From NCBI GenBank assembly GCA_026119935.1, contig JALRMH010000084.1, positions 21,274-85,273 of the forward strand: a stretch of 64,000 nucleotides of DNA, written 5' to 3'. This DNA comes from Endothia cerciana. Taxonomy: Eukaryota > Ascomycota > Sordariomycetes > Diaporthales > Cryphonectriaceae. Positions within the stretch are counted from its first letter, which is position 1; the number at the start of each line of letters is the position of its first letter. The notes under the pieces are model-generated. The model worked only from the letters and a program-made list of their open reading frames with translations, searched no databases and was not told the origin of the DNA. The translations under genes were made by a program, and so were the position numbers. This document shows positions 24,789 to 36,537 of this stretch, piece after piece.

Positions 24789-24808
24789 TTGTGATGTAAA
24801 GCCCACTT
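24022..24808. other. spacer with poly-T/TTC and CT microsatellites
   Basis: A T(30)-class run followed by TTC units occupies 24,232-24,285, and a CT run of about 18 units occupies 24,747-24,783, just past the stop of the reductase on the minus strand. GTAC-rich sequence lies at 24,337-24,490. No gene is supported. Confidence 0.6.
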
Positions 24809-26138
24809 CTATTTCGCACCAGGGGCGTAGAGGGCCTCCTTCGGGTCGTAGTGGTACTTGACAGTCCCGTGCCAGTAGGGGACCATGTCGACCTTGGAGA
24901 TCTGCCACGCCTGGTCCAGGCTCTGGACGACGTCGTCCGGCAGCGGCCCCTTCTCGATGTTGTCGAGGTTGTTGCCCAGCTGCTCCTTCGAGCTCACGCC
25001 GATGATGATGCCGTCGTTGCCATCCTTGATCCTGAGGCCGGAATGGTGCACCATCCACCTCAGCGCCGTCTCGATCATGGTCAGGCCGTGCTTGTCGACC
25101 GCCTCCTCGATCACCCTGAGCGCGTTGAACGTGCTGTCGCGGTAGTACCTGCGGCCCCCAGGTCAGCGGCCGGGCGTCCTCGAGACGAGTGAAGTCGCCG
25201 CCCATGTGCAGGCAGGCGGGCTGGCTGGCTGGCTGGCTGGCTGGCTGCTACTTACCTCCCGCGGTACATCTTGCCGCTCCGGGCGGTGTCGGAGAACCGC
25301 CCTTCGGCGGGCACCATGTCCTTGGTCTTGATCTTGCCGGAGAACAGCCCTCCCGCGATCGGGTTGTAGACCACGATCGATATACCGTGGCGTTGGCAGA
25401 CGGGGATCAGCTCAGCCTCGATGCCCCGGACGATGACGTTATACATGCCTTGGTAGACCGATGGCCTCACCCACCCGTTATACTTGCAGATCATGCAGAT
25501 CTCGGCCACCTCAAACGAGGTGAAGTTGCTGATCCCGAGACGGACAAACTTGCCAGCCTTGTGGAGCTTGTCGAGGGCCTCCAGGGTCTCGGCGAAAGGC
25601 GTGCCCCGGTCCTGCGGGAGAAGCAGTCAGGGACAACTCCGCTCTCCTCTCCTCTCCCCCTCCCCCGCACGGCTGCTGGGACGACGAGATATTGGGGACT
25701 CACGGCGGCGTGGAGGTACAGCAGGTCGACGCAGTCGGTGCCTAGCTCCTTCAGGCTTGTCTCGACGCTCTCGGCCACCTTGTCGGCGGTGTTGTCGCCG
25801 GGCTGGGCCGGATACATGACCTTTGTGGCCAGGGTCAGGCCCCTCTCCTTCCAGCCGGCCTCGCGGGTAAAGGCCTCCTGCTTGCCGCCGATATAGACGC
25901 GGGCGGTGTCGACCTCGCTGTAGCCCCTCTGCTGGAACAGGTCAAGGACTTGGCCATACTCCTTAAGAGACGTGATGCGGGCGCCTGTATGGCTGGTCAG
26001 TGATGCCGCCAGGGCAGGATCTTGGTACCCAGGTACCACAGATGTCAGATTCTGAGACATACCTGCGGACTCATCAGGGCCAAAGGTCATGAGACCCAGG
26101 ATCACTCGGTGGGTTGGGGTTGCAGCGACGAGGGGCAT
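24809..26138 (-). CDS. aldo-keto reductase, AKR7 (aflatoxin-aldehyde reductase-like), 4 exons
   Basis: The model is complement(join(24809..25148, 25256..25611, 25704..25984, 26063..26138)), 350 aa. It is an NADPH-dependent reductase of aldehydes or ketones with a TIM-barrel fold. The catalytic tetrad is complete: Asp51 and Tyr56 in DTARVYIGG, Lys80 in LATKVMY and His117 in LYLHAADRG. Downstream are GISNFTSFEVAEI, SVYQGMYNVIVRG, the cofactor loop around YNPIAGGLFSGK, and the C-terminal cofactor-site segment IIIGVSSKEQLGNN. Length is normal for the family. The splice junctions restore the consensus at each join (donors GTATGT, GTGAGT, GTAAGT). A CTGG microsatellite (25,217-25,248) sits inside the last intron. 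The true substrate cannot be told from sequence. Confidence 0.93.
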
Positions 26139-27748
26139 GTTGGCGTGTGAGTGTTGTGTGCACAGATAAGACCTATGTGGGTGTCCTGTCCTGGTCACTG
26201 TCACTGTCGGCTCTTAAATGGGCAGCTGGCCTGAGGAGAATTGACGGATCTAAAGGCTCTCAGGTGGCGAGGAGAGGGAGGTGGATGCTGAGGCTTCTGG
26301 AGCTCGCGTCGTCGACGTCGGAGCTACGTCAAAACGGCGATAGGCAATAAGGAGGTCCATCCCTCCCTGCTACCATGATTGACTGCCGCTTCTGCCCTAC
26401 AGCAATACACTGGCAACTTGAACGGGGAGCTCTTCACATCTAAGCCATCGAGGACCTCCATCAGTCTCGTCAGCCTCTCAGGGCTGATGGTTCTCCCCAG
26501 TTGCCGTCTCGCGACCCTCCCCAGGTGGGATTCCGGTATGCTCTAAATCCACCGATGATGCCACAACGTACCTACTACTATCATGAATGGCATCAGCTCA
26601 TCACAAGTAACATGTGCCCTTGTTTCGGAGCGGGGTCGGGGACAGGGTGTGGGGCTGTACTATGTAAACTGTGGCAGGTAACGCGAGTGGGGATGCTTGC
26701 TTGAGGGCCTTGAGCACTCGAGCCATACCTTGCTGGGATAAGTGGTACCGTACGCACCGTAGTGAAGCTACCCACACCCTCTGTATCTCAACCTCAAGAT
26801 GTGGGCACTTGTAGGTATGAAGGAGGCTCATGAACCCTGCGTTGCATGGTCTCATCATGCCGCGAGTCTGAATGCGCTAGATACCAAATACGTAATCTCT
26901 AATGAGCGGACACCTCTGATAGAGCCCTCGAGGCTCACACCAAGGGTGAGTGAAAATGATCCTGTGGTGGGAGCGTTTCCCCCCATCCCGTCGAAACTTT
27001 GCGGGCAGGAACACAGTGTTTCATCCCGGATGCTACCTATCTACTGAAATAGACATGTCAAGCAATGGCTATAGAATTGAACGTGCCACCCCGCGTTGGG
27101 AGCGCCCCCTCTCGTCTTCTCCTCGGGTGATGAAGACGGCCAAGGGCGTTCTCGCAGGTCATACGTAGTTTGATACTCTCGTATCCCGGAACCTACAGTC
27201 ACCGCCATGCCGGGGTCTGTTTGGGAGAGAGGGCGATGAGGGTTGCGACCGAGACGAGGTGGAATGTAGGACGGCTGTGCAAGAATAGCCTGACTCCGCC
27301 TCTAGTAGAATGTGTATATATTTGTATATACATATGGCGGCAATGTCAGACCGCAGAGGCGCAGAGAGAAAGTATCAGCGGAGACAACCTAGAAGCGAGA
27401 TGATTATGGTCGCCCATAGCTGAGGGGATCCCTCCGCGAAGGCATCGCTAATGAGACAATCTCGCCAGCAACGTGCCCAGGAGGGGTTTCTGAAGGCATC
27501 GTGCGACCAGGAGAGCACAGGATCCCGGCTCCTTCATATAGGCACCGCACGTCCCGAACATCACGAGAAGCATTGGGGTCCATATTGAGAAGAGGAAGAC
27601 CTCTATGCAGCTGCCCCAACCTGTTCTACAGCAGCCCCCCCCCCCCCCGCAGGCTCCTTATACTCCTGAGATCCATCGGCATCCGTCATTTATAAATCTC
27701 GTTGTGAACGTGGCGTTATGCGAGCCACGAGACCCTTCCCTCGCCAGC
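26139..27748. other. intergenic, nothing recognised
   Basis: No frame over 90 codons and no recognisable domain. A poly-C run lies at 27,637-27,648. Confidence 0.6.
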
Positions 27749-28685
27749 TTACCAGTACTCCGGCTTGACGAAGTTACTGAAGTTCTTGGGCTCCTCGTAG
27801 CCGTGGTGGTCGTGTCCGTGCCCGTGGTCGTCGTGGCCGTGGGGGCCGACGTACTCCATCTTGTAAACATTACCGCACTCGGGGCACCGCTCGACAGGAC
27901 GGTCGCGGGAGATCTGATTCCACGTCAGCATATCGCAAGTTCCCATGTATTGCCCCTCGGGGATGTTGTGGGACGTACAGTCAGCCAGATGACGCTGTGC
28001 GAGTCAACGGGGTGGCCAGTACAGCCAGCGTACTGCTCCTCGCCGGCGGAGCGGACGAGGATGGGCTCCTTCATGGTGCCTTTCCGCGAGGCGTCCAGAG
28101 GCCTCATGTCGAACACGTCGACACCCTCCATCTTTCCGAGAATCTCAAGACGCTCCATACCGGTGGACTGCTCGAGGTCGGTGGGGACGGTACCGGGCTT
28201 GGCACCGAGGCCAACGAGGTCGTCGACAGTCTTGACGTCTGCCATGTCTGTCAGCCTCCCGTGTTCTCGACCAATGACTCCCTTGAGAAAGCGATCGCTC
28301 CGAGCCGCCGGAGACCAAATTGGGTGACTCCGGCTGCGGATGGGACAGGGCGTGCTGGACTCGGGATGGCATACCGGACAGCTTCTGAAGGGGCTGCTGC
28401 TCAGACTTGGCGGGGGCGGCATCTCCTGCAGAGGCGACGTCAGTGATGATGATGATGATGCCGAGGTGACCCTGCTGTAGCTGTAGACAATAGGCGAAGG
28501 ACAATGGAGGCTCGGCGGCGCCATCGAGTGGGCACGATGGGTGCGCGCCAATCGGTCGGGTCTCGCCCGGCATGGCCTGCAGCTTGAAACTCACGGCGGA
28601 TCATGGTGGTCGCGAAGGAGCGTCGCAGGACGGGCGCGACGGCAGCTCGTCGAGTGACGGCGACGGCGGAGCGTTGCAGGAACAT
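27749..28685 (-). CDS. COX4: cytochrome c oxidase zinc-binding subunit (yeast Cox4 / mammalian COX5B), 4 exons
   Basis: The model is complement(join(27749..27913, 27979..28247, 28375..28425, 28595..28685)), 191 aa. It is a nuclear-encoded matrix-side subunit of complex IV. The N-terminus (MFLQRSAVAVTRRAAVAPVL then RRSFATT) is Arg-rich without acids, a typical mitochondrial presequence. The core reads VKTVDDLVGLGAKPGTVPTD, LEILGKMEGVDVFDMRPLDA and SRKGTMKEPILV. The zinc site is complete: Cys in YAGCTG, His eight residues later in VDSHSVIW, and Cys-x2-Cys in ERCPECGNVYKMEYVG. The C-terminus is an unusual His/Gly/Asp repeat (HGHDDHGHGHDHHGYEE) before NFVKPEYW. Every splice junction restores family sequence. 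The 51-nt second exon is short. Confidence 0.95.
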
Positions 28686-29796
28686 GACTGCGGTGGCGGA
28701 TCGGTCGATTAATCGCAGACGTTGAGGCCGGGTTTGCTTGGGGTGAGCGGAGATGTCCCTCGAGGTTGGGTCGGGAGTGTGGTGGTCCGGGGTGTGGGCA
28801 GAGTGAGGGTGTATTCGAGGGATTTGGCGATGGGCTGATTTGCCTGGCAGATGATTTGCCGTCCGCCGTCACAGCTTCCGAGAGCTCCAGTTTTGGACGC
28901 ACGGACCCCCCCCCCCCCAAAAAAAAAACCGCCACGTGATGACCGCCGTATGTACCATTACATAGTACTATTACATGGCATGGTAATACAGAATAACAAC
29001 AACACTATGTAATGTTCCGTAGTGCTCTGTTCTGCTCGCCATACGTTACCATACCATGCCATGCTTACCATATGACTATATGGCTATATGACTATATACC
29101 AATTCGGTATACCCTCTGCGTGCTTATCAAACAACGCAACTTTCTCTTGCTTTTTCCCTCTAGCGTTCACCTTTTTTTTTGAGGGGGGGGGGGGGGCGCG
29201 TATGATCACCGCCCTCACCACCGGCTCACATTTCCCATGCGAATTACAAGCAGAGAACAGGTCAAATTCCCTTCGGCTTTTCCTTGACATCTAGCATGAT
29301 TCGTCTGTTCCTTCGTCTGGATGGGCGAGACTCGAACATCCTCTCGCCTCTGTTGTACTGACTGATATTAGACTGATTTCTAGACTGGCTTCTTCCTCCT
29401 GCAGCTCTTCGCATGTTTTTCTCACACCTCATGCCTCTGATTTTCATGCCCTCCACGAGTGATTTCGAAGTGATATATTCTTCATCCGCCGGCCCTCTGC
29501 AGCTCGGCCATTTGTCCTACTTCTACTTCCCAAACAAAGCCTTTGAAGCCTTGTCGTAAAGCCAGCTGATCGGGGACGGCTCCTGACACAAAGGCCCGTC
29601 TAGGACTGCCGGAAGGTGTTTCTGCTGCTGACCGCAGACTGCTATGGAGGTCACCGCGCGTGTAGGGATCCTGGAGGTCTGTCCGCCATGGCCGTCATAA
29701 GAGACCCTATTGCGCTTTACGTGCTCGTCTCTGGTCCCCGTTCGGTCAGTCGGTCTTGCTTGCCGGGGTGCGTGATGACAGATGGACTTACCGGTG
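28686..29796. other. AT/GC mosaic spacer with mirrored homopolymer tracts
   Basis: A C13-A10 tract at 28,906-28,929 is mirrored by T10-GA-G14 at 29,171-29,196, so the two could pair. Between them lies AT-rich sequence with repeated ATGGTA/CCAT and CTATATGAC units (28,955-29,100). No gene is recognised. Confidence 0.6.
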
Positions 29797-30523
29797 CGGA
29801 CGCGGCTGGCGACGCTCGCTGGTGCTACTCAGGCTTGAGCTGCGGCTCCGAGGTGAGGCTGCCTGGCCGAAGCTGGTGCCGCCACCATTCTGAGGTGCGG
29901 CGGCCAGCGTGAGGGCGATGTCGCATAGGTCGGTCGAGCTGCGCCATCTAGGGGAGCCCTCAGAGGATATGTCGTGGTGGGCACCACCCGACGGCTCTTC
30001 CCCAAAGCCCGACACGTCTCGCTTTTCAGGTTGCTCCCCAAGGACCGAAGCACGAGTCCTCCCGAAGCACGTTTCACAACAACTGGCGGCCAAAGCGACT
30101 CGGATCTCGATCATCTCGGTCTTGATGAGGCACAGACTCGCCTTGTGGCTTCGGAGGCCCTGGGTGAGTACCTCGTTTGCTTTCTGGAGGTTGGCGATCT
30201 TGCCAGCCTGCATGTTCGTAGTCTAGATGATGTTGGTCAGCTTTCCTTCCTAGCGCTTCACTTGCGGGTTACTGGCTACCGGGCTCTCTCGTGTCTTTAT
30301 AACATGCAGTTGCTTCTCGCCCCTGACTTGGGGTACGCTGAAGACAGCCATCTTCTCAAGGATCTCGGCGGCTTGCTTGACCGGCTTGCTTGACCGGGCC
30401 GTCTGTGTCGTTTATGTCTTCTGCGCAGGTGCGATTGCTGGTATGGTTTTTGTTGGAGTTCGAGTCTGACTTCGTGATGAGGCGATCATACTCATGTGCC
30501 GAGGCCACTCGTCCTGTGGCCAT
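29797..30523 (-). pseudogene. decayed coding fragment with a 13-bp tandem-duplication frameshift
   Basis: A minus-strand frame starts MATGRVASAHEYDRLIT at 30,523. After DTDGPVKQ it is broken by a perfect 13-bp tandem duplication (30,370-30,382 and 30,383-30,395). Removing one copy in thought would carry the frame on as AAEILEKMAVFSVPQVRGEK, then KIANLQKANEVLTQGLRSHK, a helical, coiled-coil-like stretch, up to a good donor GTAAGT at about 29,797. Two in-frame TAG codons also interrupt it (after NPQVKR and TNII). I do not recognise the family. The coding-like character (helical heptads, donor at the end) with frameshift and stops argues for a recent pseudogene. Confidence 0.45.
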
Positions 30524-32181
30524 TCTGTCTATTGGCTCGCGTGGAAGACGCAGCAGGCAAGTCGCTCACTGAGAGAGGTCTGAGTAGGCAGTCGTGACCG
30601 GGGTGAAGCGTGAGTGAGGGTGGAGGAAGGGAGCCCCCGAGGCAGTCGCAGACTGGAAATCCAACCTGTCCGAACCTCACCTAGACCTCAGTTGTTCGAA
30701 TTCGGCACGACCAACAGAGAGGCCGTTTGAAATTCTCCAGCCCGGGGGCCTCACTCAGCCCGCGCCGAGCAGTACGTCCCGAGATGACGGATCACAGACA
30801 TGGAACTTCCAGAAGCTTTGCTTGATTTGACAGCTCTAGCCCTCATCATCACGCATAGCAGGACGTCGATACCTCTTTGGTTCTGAGGCAGCTGCAGCGA
30901 GACTACAGACTCCAAATCTCTTATGCTGCAGACTCCCACATCATAAGCGATCCGTACTTGCGTCGCCATCTACAGTATTTCCCGCAGCCCTAGGCAACAG
31001 AAGACCTCGGTCGCGTACGACTCTGGACAAACTCTGGAAGAAGCAGAGAGCTTCTCGCATGTCATATACAATGTGGAGCGCGTGGCACCACCAAGGACAT
31101 ACTTCGTTGATACCTATGTACGTTTCCTTGGACGGTGTATGTCCTCAAGGCCCTGGTTCCCGTTCAAGAAGGAGTCGGCGTGGCTTCGTCACTAGAAGTT
31201 GACCCCTATTTCATGACCCCCTCGAGCATATGGGGGAGCAGATGAATCGATGACATGGCACCCGTCTGTTGGGCAAACCATTCGTGAGACTCCGATGAGT
31301 ATGATTTGACGACATACCAATGAGCCTGTGTCGCCAGGGTACTACACGAGGCCGAAAGTGGCATAAAAATGGCGTTGATGATGTCCTTCCTACCGGCTGC
31401 GGTCCATCATCTAGAATGGGTGTCCGCGCTCCACCGGGATATTGGCCGCGTGGACAGTGACAAGAGGCTTCCAGGTATCAATGATATATCGGGGGCTACC
31501 CAGCATTCGCACGACAATAAACGAGACTCTTCACCAGAGACTGGGTAATCATTGCCGGGCAACGTGCCTCATAAAGTCGCCGGAGACGATGTGTATCAGT
31601 CCTTCTTCTAGCCCATTATAGCTTTTTTTCCGGAAATAATTGGTGAGCCACAGTTTTGTATTGAAATGTCTCGACTTGAGGTTTTGATAATAGGCCATCT
31701 TTAACCTCTTCGGTGCAATAAGATCCAGACCTGAATCCCGACCCATAGTCTTTCTGTCCGAATCGCTGGCCCGATCCCTAATTCCCAACATAACGCGACC
31801 TCTGACAATGCACCCCGAGTTTTCGGAATTACTCGACCTCTAGGCTTCACAGACGCTTCTGTTCCGAGTGCATATCGCTGAGCGGTCTGTGAGCATACAG
31901 GACGCTCGTATCGCCTCGCACGCGATATCACGAAGAAGCCAGGCACAGCAGATCCACTATACGACTATAAAACCGGATCCAATGTCCAGTCAGCTCGGGT
32001 CTCCTTCGGCTTATGCTCGAGGCACGTTTGAATATCGTCGTCGAAGGCTATCGCGTGGCAGAGGAGAGCGGGCCTTTGGGCGGGACTTGGTAGACGTCTG
32101 GGCCTTGTTCGCCAAGTATGTCGAGAGAGCCAGGGCCTGACTGTACTGCTCGAGCAGTATCTGGCCAGAAAGTTCGGGTTG
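30524..32181. other. decayed region with coding-like remnants
   Basis: A plus-strand stretch at about 31,025-31,190 reads as protein-like sequence (ESFSHVIYNVERVAPPRTYF, then FLGRCMSSRPWFPFKKESAW) before a stop. A shifted frame then gives EVDPYFMTPSSIWGSR, also stopped. No complete gene can be built. A minus-strand frame at 31,549-31,791 is of unknown status. Confidence 0.4.
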
Positions 32182-33087
32182 TCACCTCGCCTCAGGGGGG
32201 ATGGCATCCAGATCATCCATATAGTCCTCGAGATGCTCGGCAGCGTGCAGGATGCCCGTCACGGGGCCGTTCTCACAAACTCCCTCGTCCTTTTCTGCTA
32301 CGCCACCGAATATGACACCGAAGTCGGCATATACATCTTCCACGTCCGCCAAGTCCTCGATATAATTGCTGCTTGGGAAGCTCAACGAATCTTCGTCTCC
32401 TTGATCCTCCTCTATCGGCCTGGCGACATGGCTCCGGATAGCACGTAGCTCGGGGGATCGGGAAGGCTTCGGATAAGTAGGTCGTGCGCCAGCATTGCGA
32501 GCAGTCCCGGATGCCTCCGGTGGTTCGGTTGTGGAAGGCGACATGGTCTCTCGAGGCGGCTGTCCAAGTGTTCTTGGCCTTGTCATCGCGACCCCATCAT
32601 CGACGCTACCAGATATCAGATCCTGCCTAGGTGGCATCTCGCTTTCTTTCACATCGACGATTGTCTCGTGCCGTCCTGATACCTCGCCATAAACCCTCAG
32701 CCTGATTCGATTCAACATCGCCGCTCGATGTACCATCTCCGTTGGTCCATGTCCGCAAACCTTTTTCGCGGGGATCCTCCCCGTGTTTCCACTAGCTCCG
32801 AGTGTCCCTCTAGCGAAGCCTGGCTCCCGAACGTTGGACGCCGCGGCGGCAGCTCGTCTCAGGAACAGCTCGCCCCCCGCCGTCGTCTCTCGGTTGAGGA
32901 TATGTGTGGCAGGCAGAGAGAATGGTCGAGAGAGGCGAGAAGTGATCAGGTCACGCCGTAAACGACGCTTCTTGCAGCTCAGTAATCCGGTGAAAGGCCC
33001 GTCAACGTCATGGACTGGTCGGCTTCTTTTTCTCGTTTTATGATCCCTCCCTTCGGTGTGTCGCTTGGTTGGTGCAGAAGGCGACAT
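32182..33087 (-). CDS. conserved fungal hypothetical protein with Arg/Lys-rich N-terminus
   Basis: A single-exon frame of 301 aa starting at the ATG at 33,087 (MSPSAPTKRHTEGRD). The N-terminal third is basic and looks conserved: KRSRPVHDVDGPFTGLLSCK, KRRLRRDLITSRLSRPFSLP, ATHILNRE, then the Arg-rich helix AAMLNRIRLRV. I recall similar N-termini in fungal hypothetical proteins but cannot name a function. The C-terminal half is Pro/Ser-rich and acidic (EEDQGDEDSLSF, DVEDVYADFG), ending HLEDYMDDLDAIPPEAR. The basic clusters suggest a nuclear protein. The frame stays open upstream of the chosen ATG (to 33,282), so a longer N-terminus is possible. It is isolated between decayed regions. Confidence 0.72.
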   Translation of the reverse strand: MSPSAPTKRHTEGRDHKTRKRSRPVHDVDGPFTGLLSCKKRRLRRDLITSRLSRPFSLPATHILNRETTAGGELFLRRAAAAASNVREPGFARGTLGASGNTGRIPAKKVCGHGPTEMVHRAAMLNRIRLRVYGEVSGRHETIVDVKESEMPPRQDLISGSVDDGVAMTRPRTLGQPPRETMSPSTTEPPEASGTARNAGARPTYPKPSRSPELRAIRSHVARPIEEDQGDEDSLSFPSSNYIEDLADVEDVYADFGVIFGGVAEKDEGVCENGPVTGILHAAEHLEDYMDDLDAIPPEAR

Positions 33088-36000
33088 TTTCCTTCTCTTA
33101 TGAGAGACTGATCTCCAGGAGACACCACCTCCGCACAGAACGGAAATAGGAACAGCCATATTACACGGTCCTGGCGAGCAACGCCGGCGATTACTCGAGG
33201 AGGCCACCGTCGCCCTATCATAATTTGTGCTGACAACCACACATCTTTGAGAAGCCCTACTCGTCCATGCAGTGGCGACCACTCTGTGTGGTACAAGAGA
33301 TGTTGAGGCTGAGAGGAGAGAAAGAAAAAAAAAGAGTAAAAACAGGGACCGGGACTCGGGATGAGTTTGAGGGGTTGGTGATGATGCAGCCCCCAGATCC
33401 CGAATACCTGGGGGAGGAAGAGTTCGGTGAGATAATAAGCCTGGAGTAACTTCGGCCCCAATGGTGCTCGATCACCTGACCTTCAGCACACTCCAAAGAG
33501 GCAAGTCATGAATTCGCTTACAATGCATTGAAGAGGAAGAGGGGAAAGCAGATATCAGAAGGGAGGGTGAGCTCGTGACTGCATCTGCCCAAAGAAGCGA
33601 GAACTTGCGATTTTACGTGCATATGCACAAATGCACAAATGCAAGCATCGTGTGGTTGCGGCGCGTTCTCGGTGCATGGATTGCCCCCCAGGTGGAAACC
33701 ATCAGGGAGAGCTAGGGTTCGAGGCACATGTCAGCTTGTCAGCCCTGGTTTCTCGTGGTCCGCGGATGCGAATATAGTCGGCAATGGCAGCCGAAGGCCC
33801 ACCTGCGCAGCAAGGGCGCGTCTAGAAGTGGTACTGGCAACTCCATGCTATAAGCAGCCTGTGAGGCAAATTTCGAGTATAACCTTCCTTTTAGAGATCA
33901 GTGGCGAGGGGGAAAACGTCAGGATCGAACTTGACAGAAGATATTGTTCCTTGTTTTCATCGTTCCAGAGGATTCAAGGCGCCGGTCGCGTTACAAAGAG
34001 CCTAGAGAAGTGATCAACAAGAGCATCCTTTCCGGACCAGTCCTGATCCCAGCCTTGATATCGTGTCACTCACCACCTCAATCTTGCGCCGTCTGAGATG
34101 CTCCTCGAACACTTGACATGAGCCAATCTGGCGGCATTTCGCCATCATCCCAACTGCCGCCCCATTTTATTCAATGTCACGCGATGTCAATTCCTGTCTT
34201 TGGGACTACTCACAAGCCACTTCGTCCCAGCGGTATGGAATGGCTCGGAGGAGGGTTTCTTTTACGAAGCTCTTCCAATGTTGGACCGGTCTCCTCGCCG
34301 AGGTCTTATCAATGCCAGCTCTTCTCTGTTGCCTCAGTATCGGGGGTGAGTGGTAAGCAGTTCAATTGATGCTTGGTGACCTCGACTCAGACATGCCGCA
34401 TTGTTAATCATGCCCTTGAAGCCATTCAATAATCCCACACCGCCTCGGCGATGGAACGCGGACGCCAGGCCGTACCACACAGAATGGAAGAAATCGACGA
34501 TGCTCGTTGTTGGTCCAGCGGGGCGGGTGCCAGCCTTTTTCGCCTTCGGGATCGAGCCCTATGCAAATCCGGTCTGCCGCACACAATTCCTCAGCGGGTC
34601 CTCGTTACGTAGACGGCAACTGATTCCCGCCGAAGGGACCGGGCCTTACGTGCTTGACGCCCAACGATGTCGTACTCAAACCAGGTGAATGCTCTAGACA
34701 GGTTTGTGTGAGTCCTGATGGAGGGGCTACACACCATGTTTCGCGCAAGTTGCAGGTCTTGTGCGCGGTTAGTATAGCCCTGATCAACGAAGAGGGTCCA
34801 ACATTCAAGCTCGCACTTCATCTCGTGTCGTATGTTCTGCTTATATACAGTGCTCGCTTGCCGGCCTCATACAGCGTACACTTATCGGTATCACTTGATG
34901 GCTAGTCCCTAGGTGTATCGGCGGCGAAAGGTACTGTAAAGGTCGAGGATGATCCTAACACCGGGCAAAAGTTCGAGACCGTTCACCTCACTTTCTGTGC
35001 AAGCCATGACTTCCACCGATATCTCCTCGGCTATCCTTTGGTTGGCCGTATTGCTACCGTGTACGATACTCTTTGACTGAGTGAGGACTACCCAAAAAGT
35101 ATTGGTTGACGGGGTTGGGTACCGTCTAAGAACGCTATATCATACCTCCACTGACAATGAGAAGAAGACGACAGCTTCCTCGCAAAAGACGGTTCATAGA
35201 GCTAGTAGCTTTATAGCAGAAGCTGTAGTGACCCTCTGAGGCTGAACTCGTGCGCTGAACTCGTTGTCTGATCACCAGGAGCACTGTCCACCGGGCACAC
35301 ATAAGTAGACTCACCCATTAAAGTATGTTTTGTGGACATGATTGTATTGGAAAGTACGCGAGCGCTTTGATTGTGGTGCACCAGTCAAACCCTCCGTCTC
35401 CAGCTGGTGGCTTATGAGAATACCAAGAGGCAAGAGTTCACTTACTGGACTCACACGCGGAATCCGGAATCTCCATCACGTATATCCGTGCAGGTGGTCG
35501 TCCACTAAAGAAGCGGTAGTTTGTTAGGGCTTGAATTCTCATGATGTGCCCGGCCGCTCAGAGCAGAAGCGTTATGCGCAGAGCGTTTTTTTGCCGGACG
35601 CTGTTCAGGTTATAGGCCTTCCGAAATTGGCGTACAAGATTTAGCGGTTCCTCAGTGCAAGATTGATGTTGGTGTACGCGAGAGTGGTTACAAGTGCATC
35701 CTTGACACGACAAAACTCGGTATCATCATGTGAGTTCTGCAGCCCAAGCAGTGTCACTGAACCGGGCTCGCAGCCCGACATTGAGGCCGCTCAATAGAAC
35801 TCCGTAACAAAACGAGCTTGAAAAAAAACCAAAAAACCACCAAAAAACCATGCAAAAAATAGGGAGTACCACCACGCTCGGTGTGCCAACGCGGTGGAGG
35901 GTTTTCCTAAGGACCTGCTTTGGCGAACCATAGACGACCAGTGAAGTAACGATGGTGACGTCCCAGATCAAGTTGCGTGCAACATATCCAAGTAGCCTTG

Positions 36001-36537
36001 TACCGACCTAGACTAGAGGGGATGCATCGCTCCAGAGTTCAGGTTCGCTATTATCAGAAGGTCAAGCCGAGGAGGCTCCCAAGCACGCATCTTGAGTATA
36101 TTGTCAAGGGAACAGCGCTCCGGGTTGGAATTGTCTGTGAATCTGACACCGGCTGTGTACGCAGAGAGTATGTTCAACTTGGATTTAAACCCTGGAAGAC
36201 CAGGAGACGGCATAGCGAACATCGGAGTGGTTGAAAGGCGTATATTGGCTTTGTAGTGTAGCTTTTCAGTGCATCGCACAATGACATCAGCCCGGACTGG
36301 CCCAAGGTGGCTTCCAAGATCGCGGGCATAGCGTGTCAGCTCACCACAGCGACGAAATGGGGCGCACCTGCTCGGCCAGACACCTAGTGTACTATCTGGC
36401 TGGGTGGGTGACCGTCTCCGTCGACTTATTGCGGGAGTAGAGCGCAGGTTGCCCTGCTGAAGAGGGGACCACGCCCACAAAGACGGAGCCATCCGCGACT
36501 CGAGCTTGGAGGAGGTGCCCGGAGAGCCTCACCCCGT
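33088..36537. other. gene-poor, probably decayed region
   Basis: Short, mutually inconsistent frames on both strands. Minus-strand bits near 34,190-34,330 (QHWKSFVKETLLRAIPYRWD) and 34,404-34,586 look protein-like but are broken by stops and cannot be assembled. No domain is recognised. Confidence 0.45.

Noticed and set aside
30703..30718. GAATTCGGCACGA resembling a cDNA-library EcoRI adapter
   Set aside because: A 13-base match without the final AGG and within ordinary genomic context. Most likely chance, though contamination cannot be excluded without read data.
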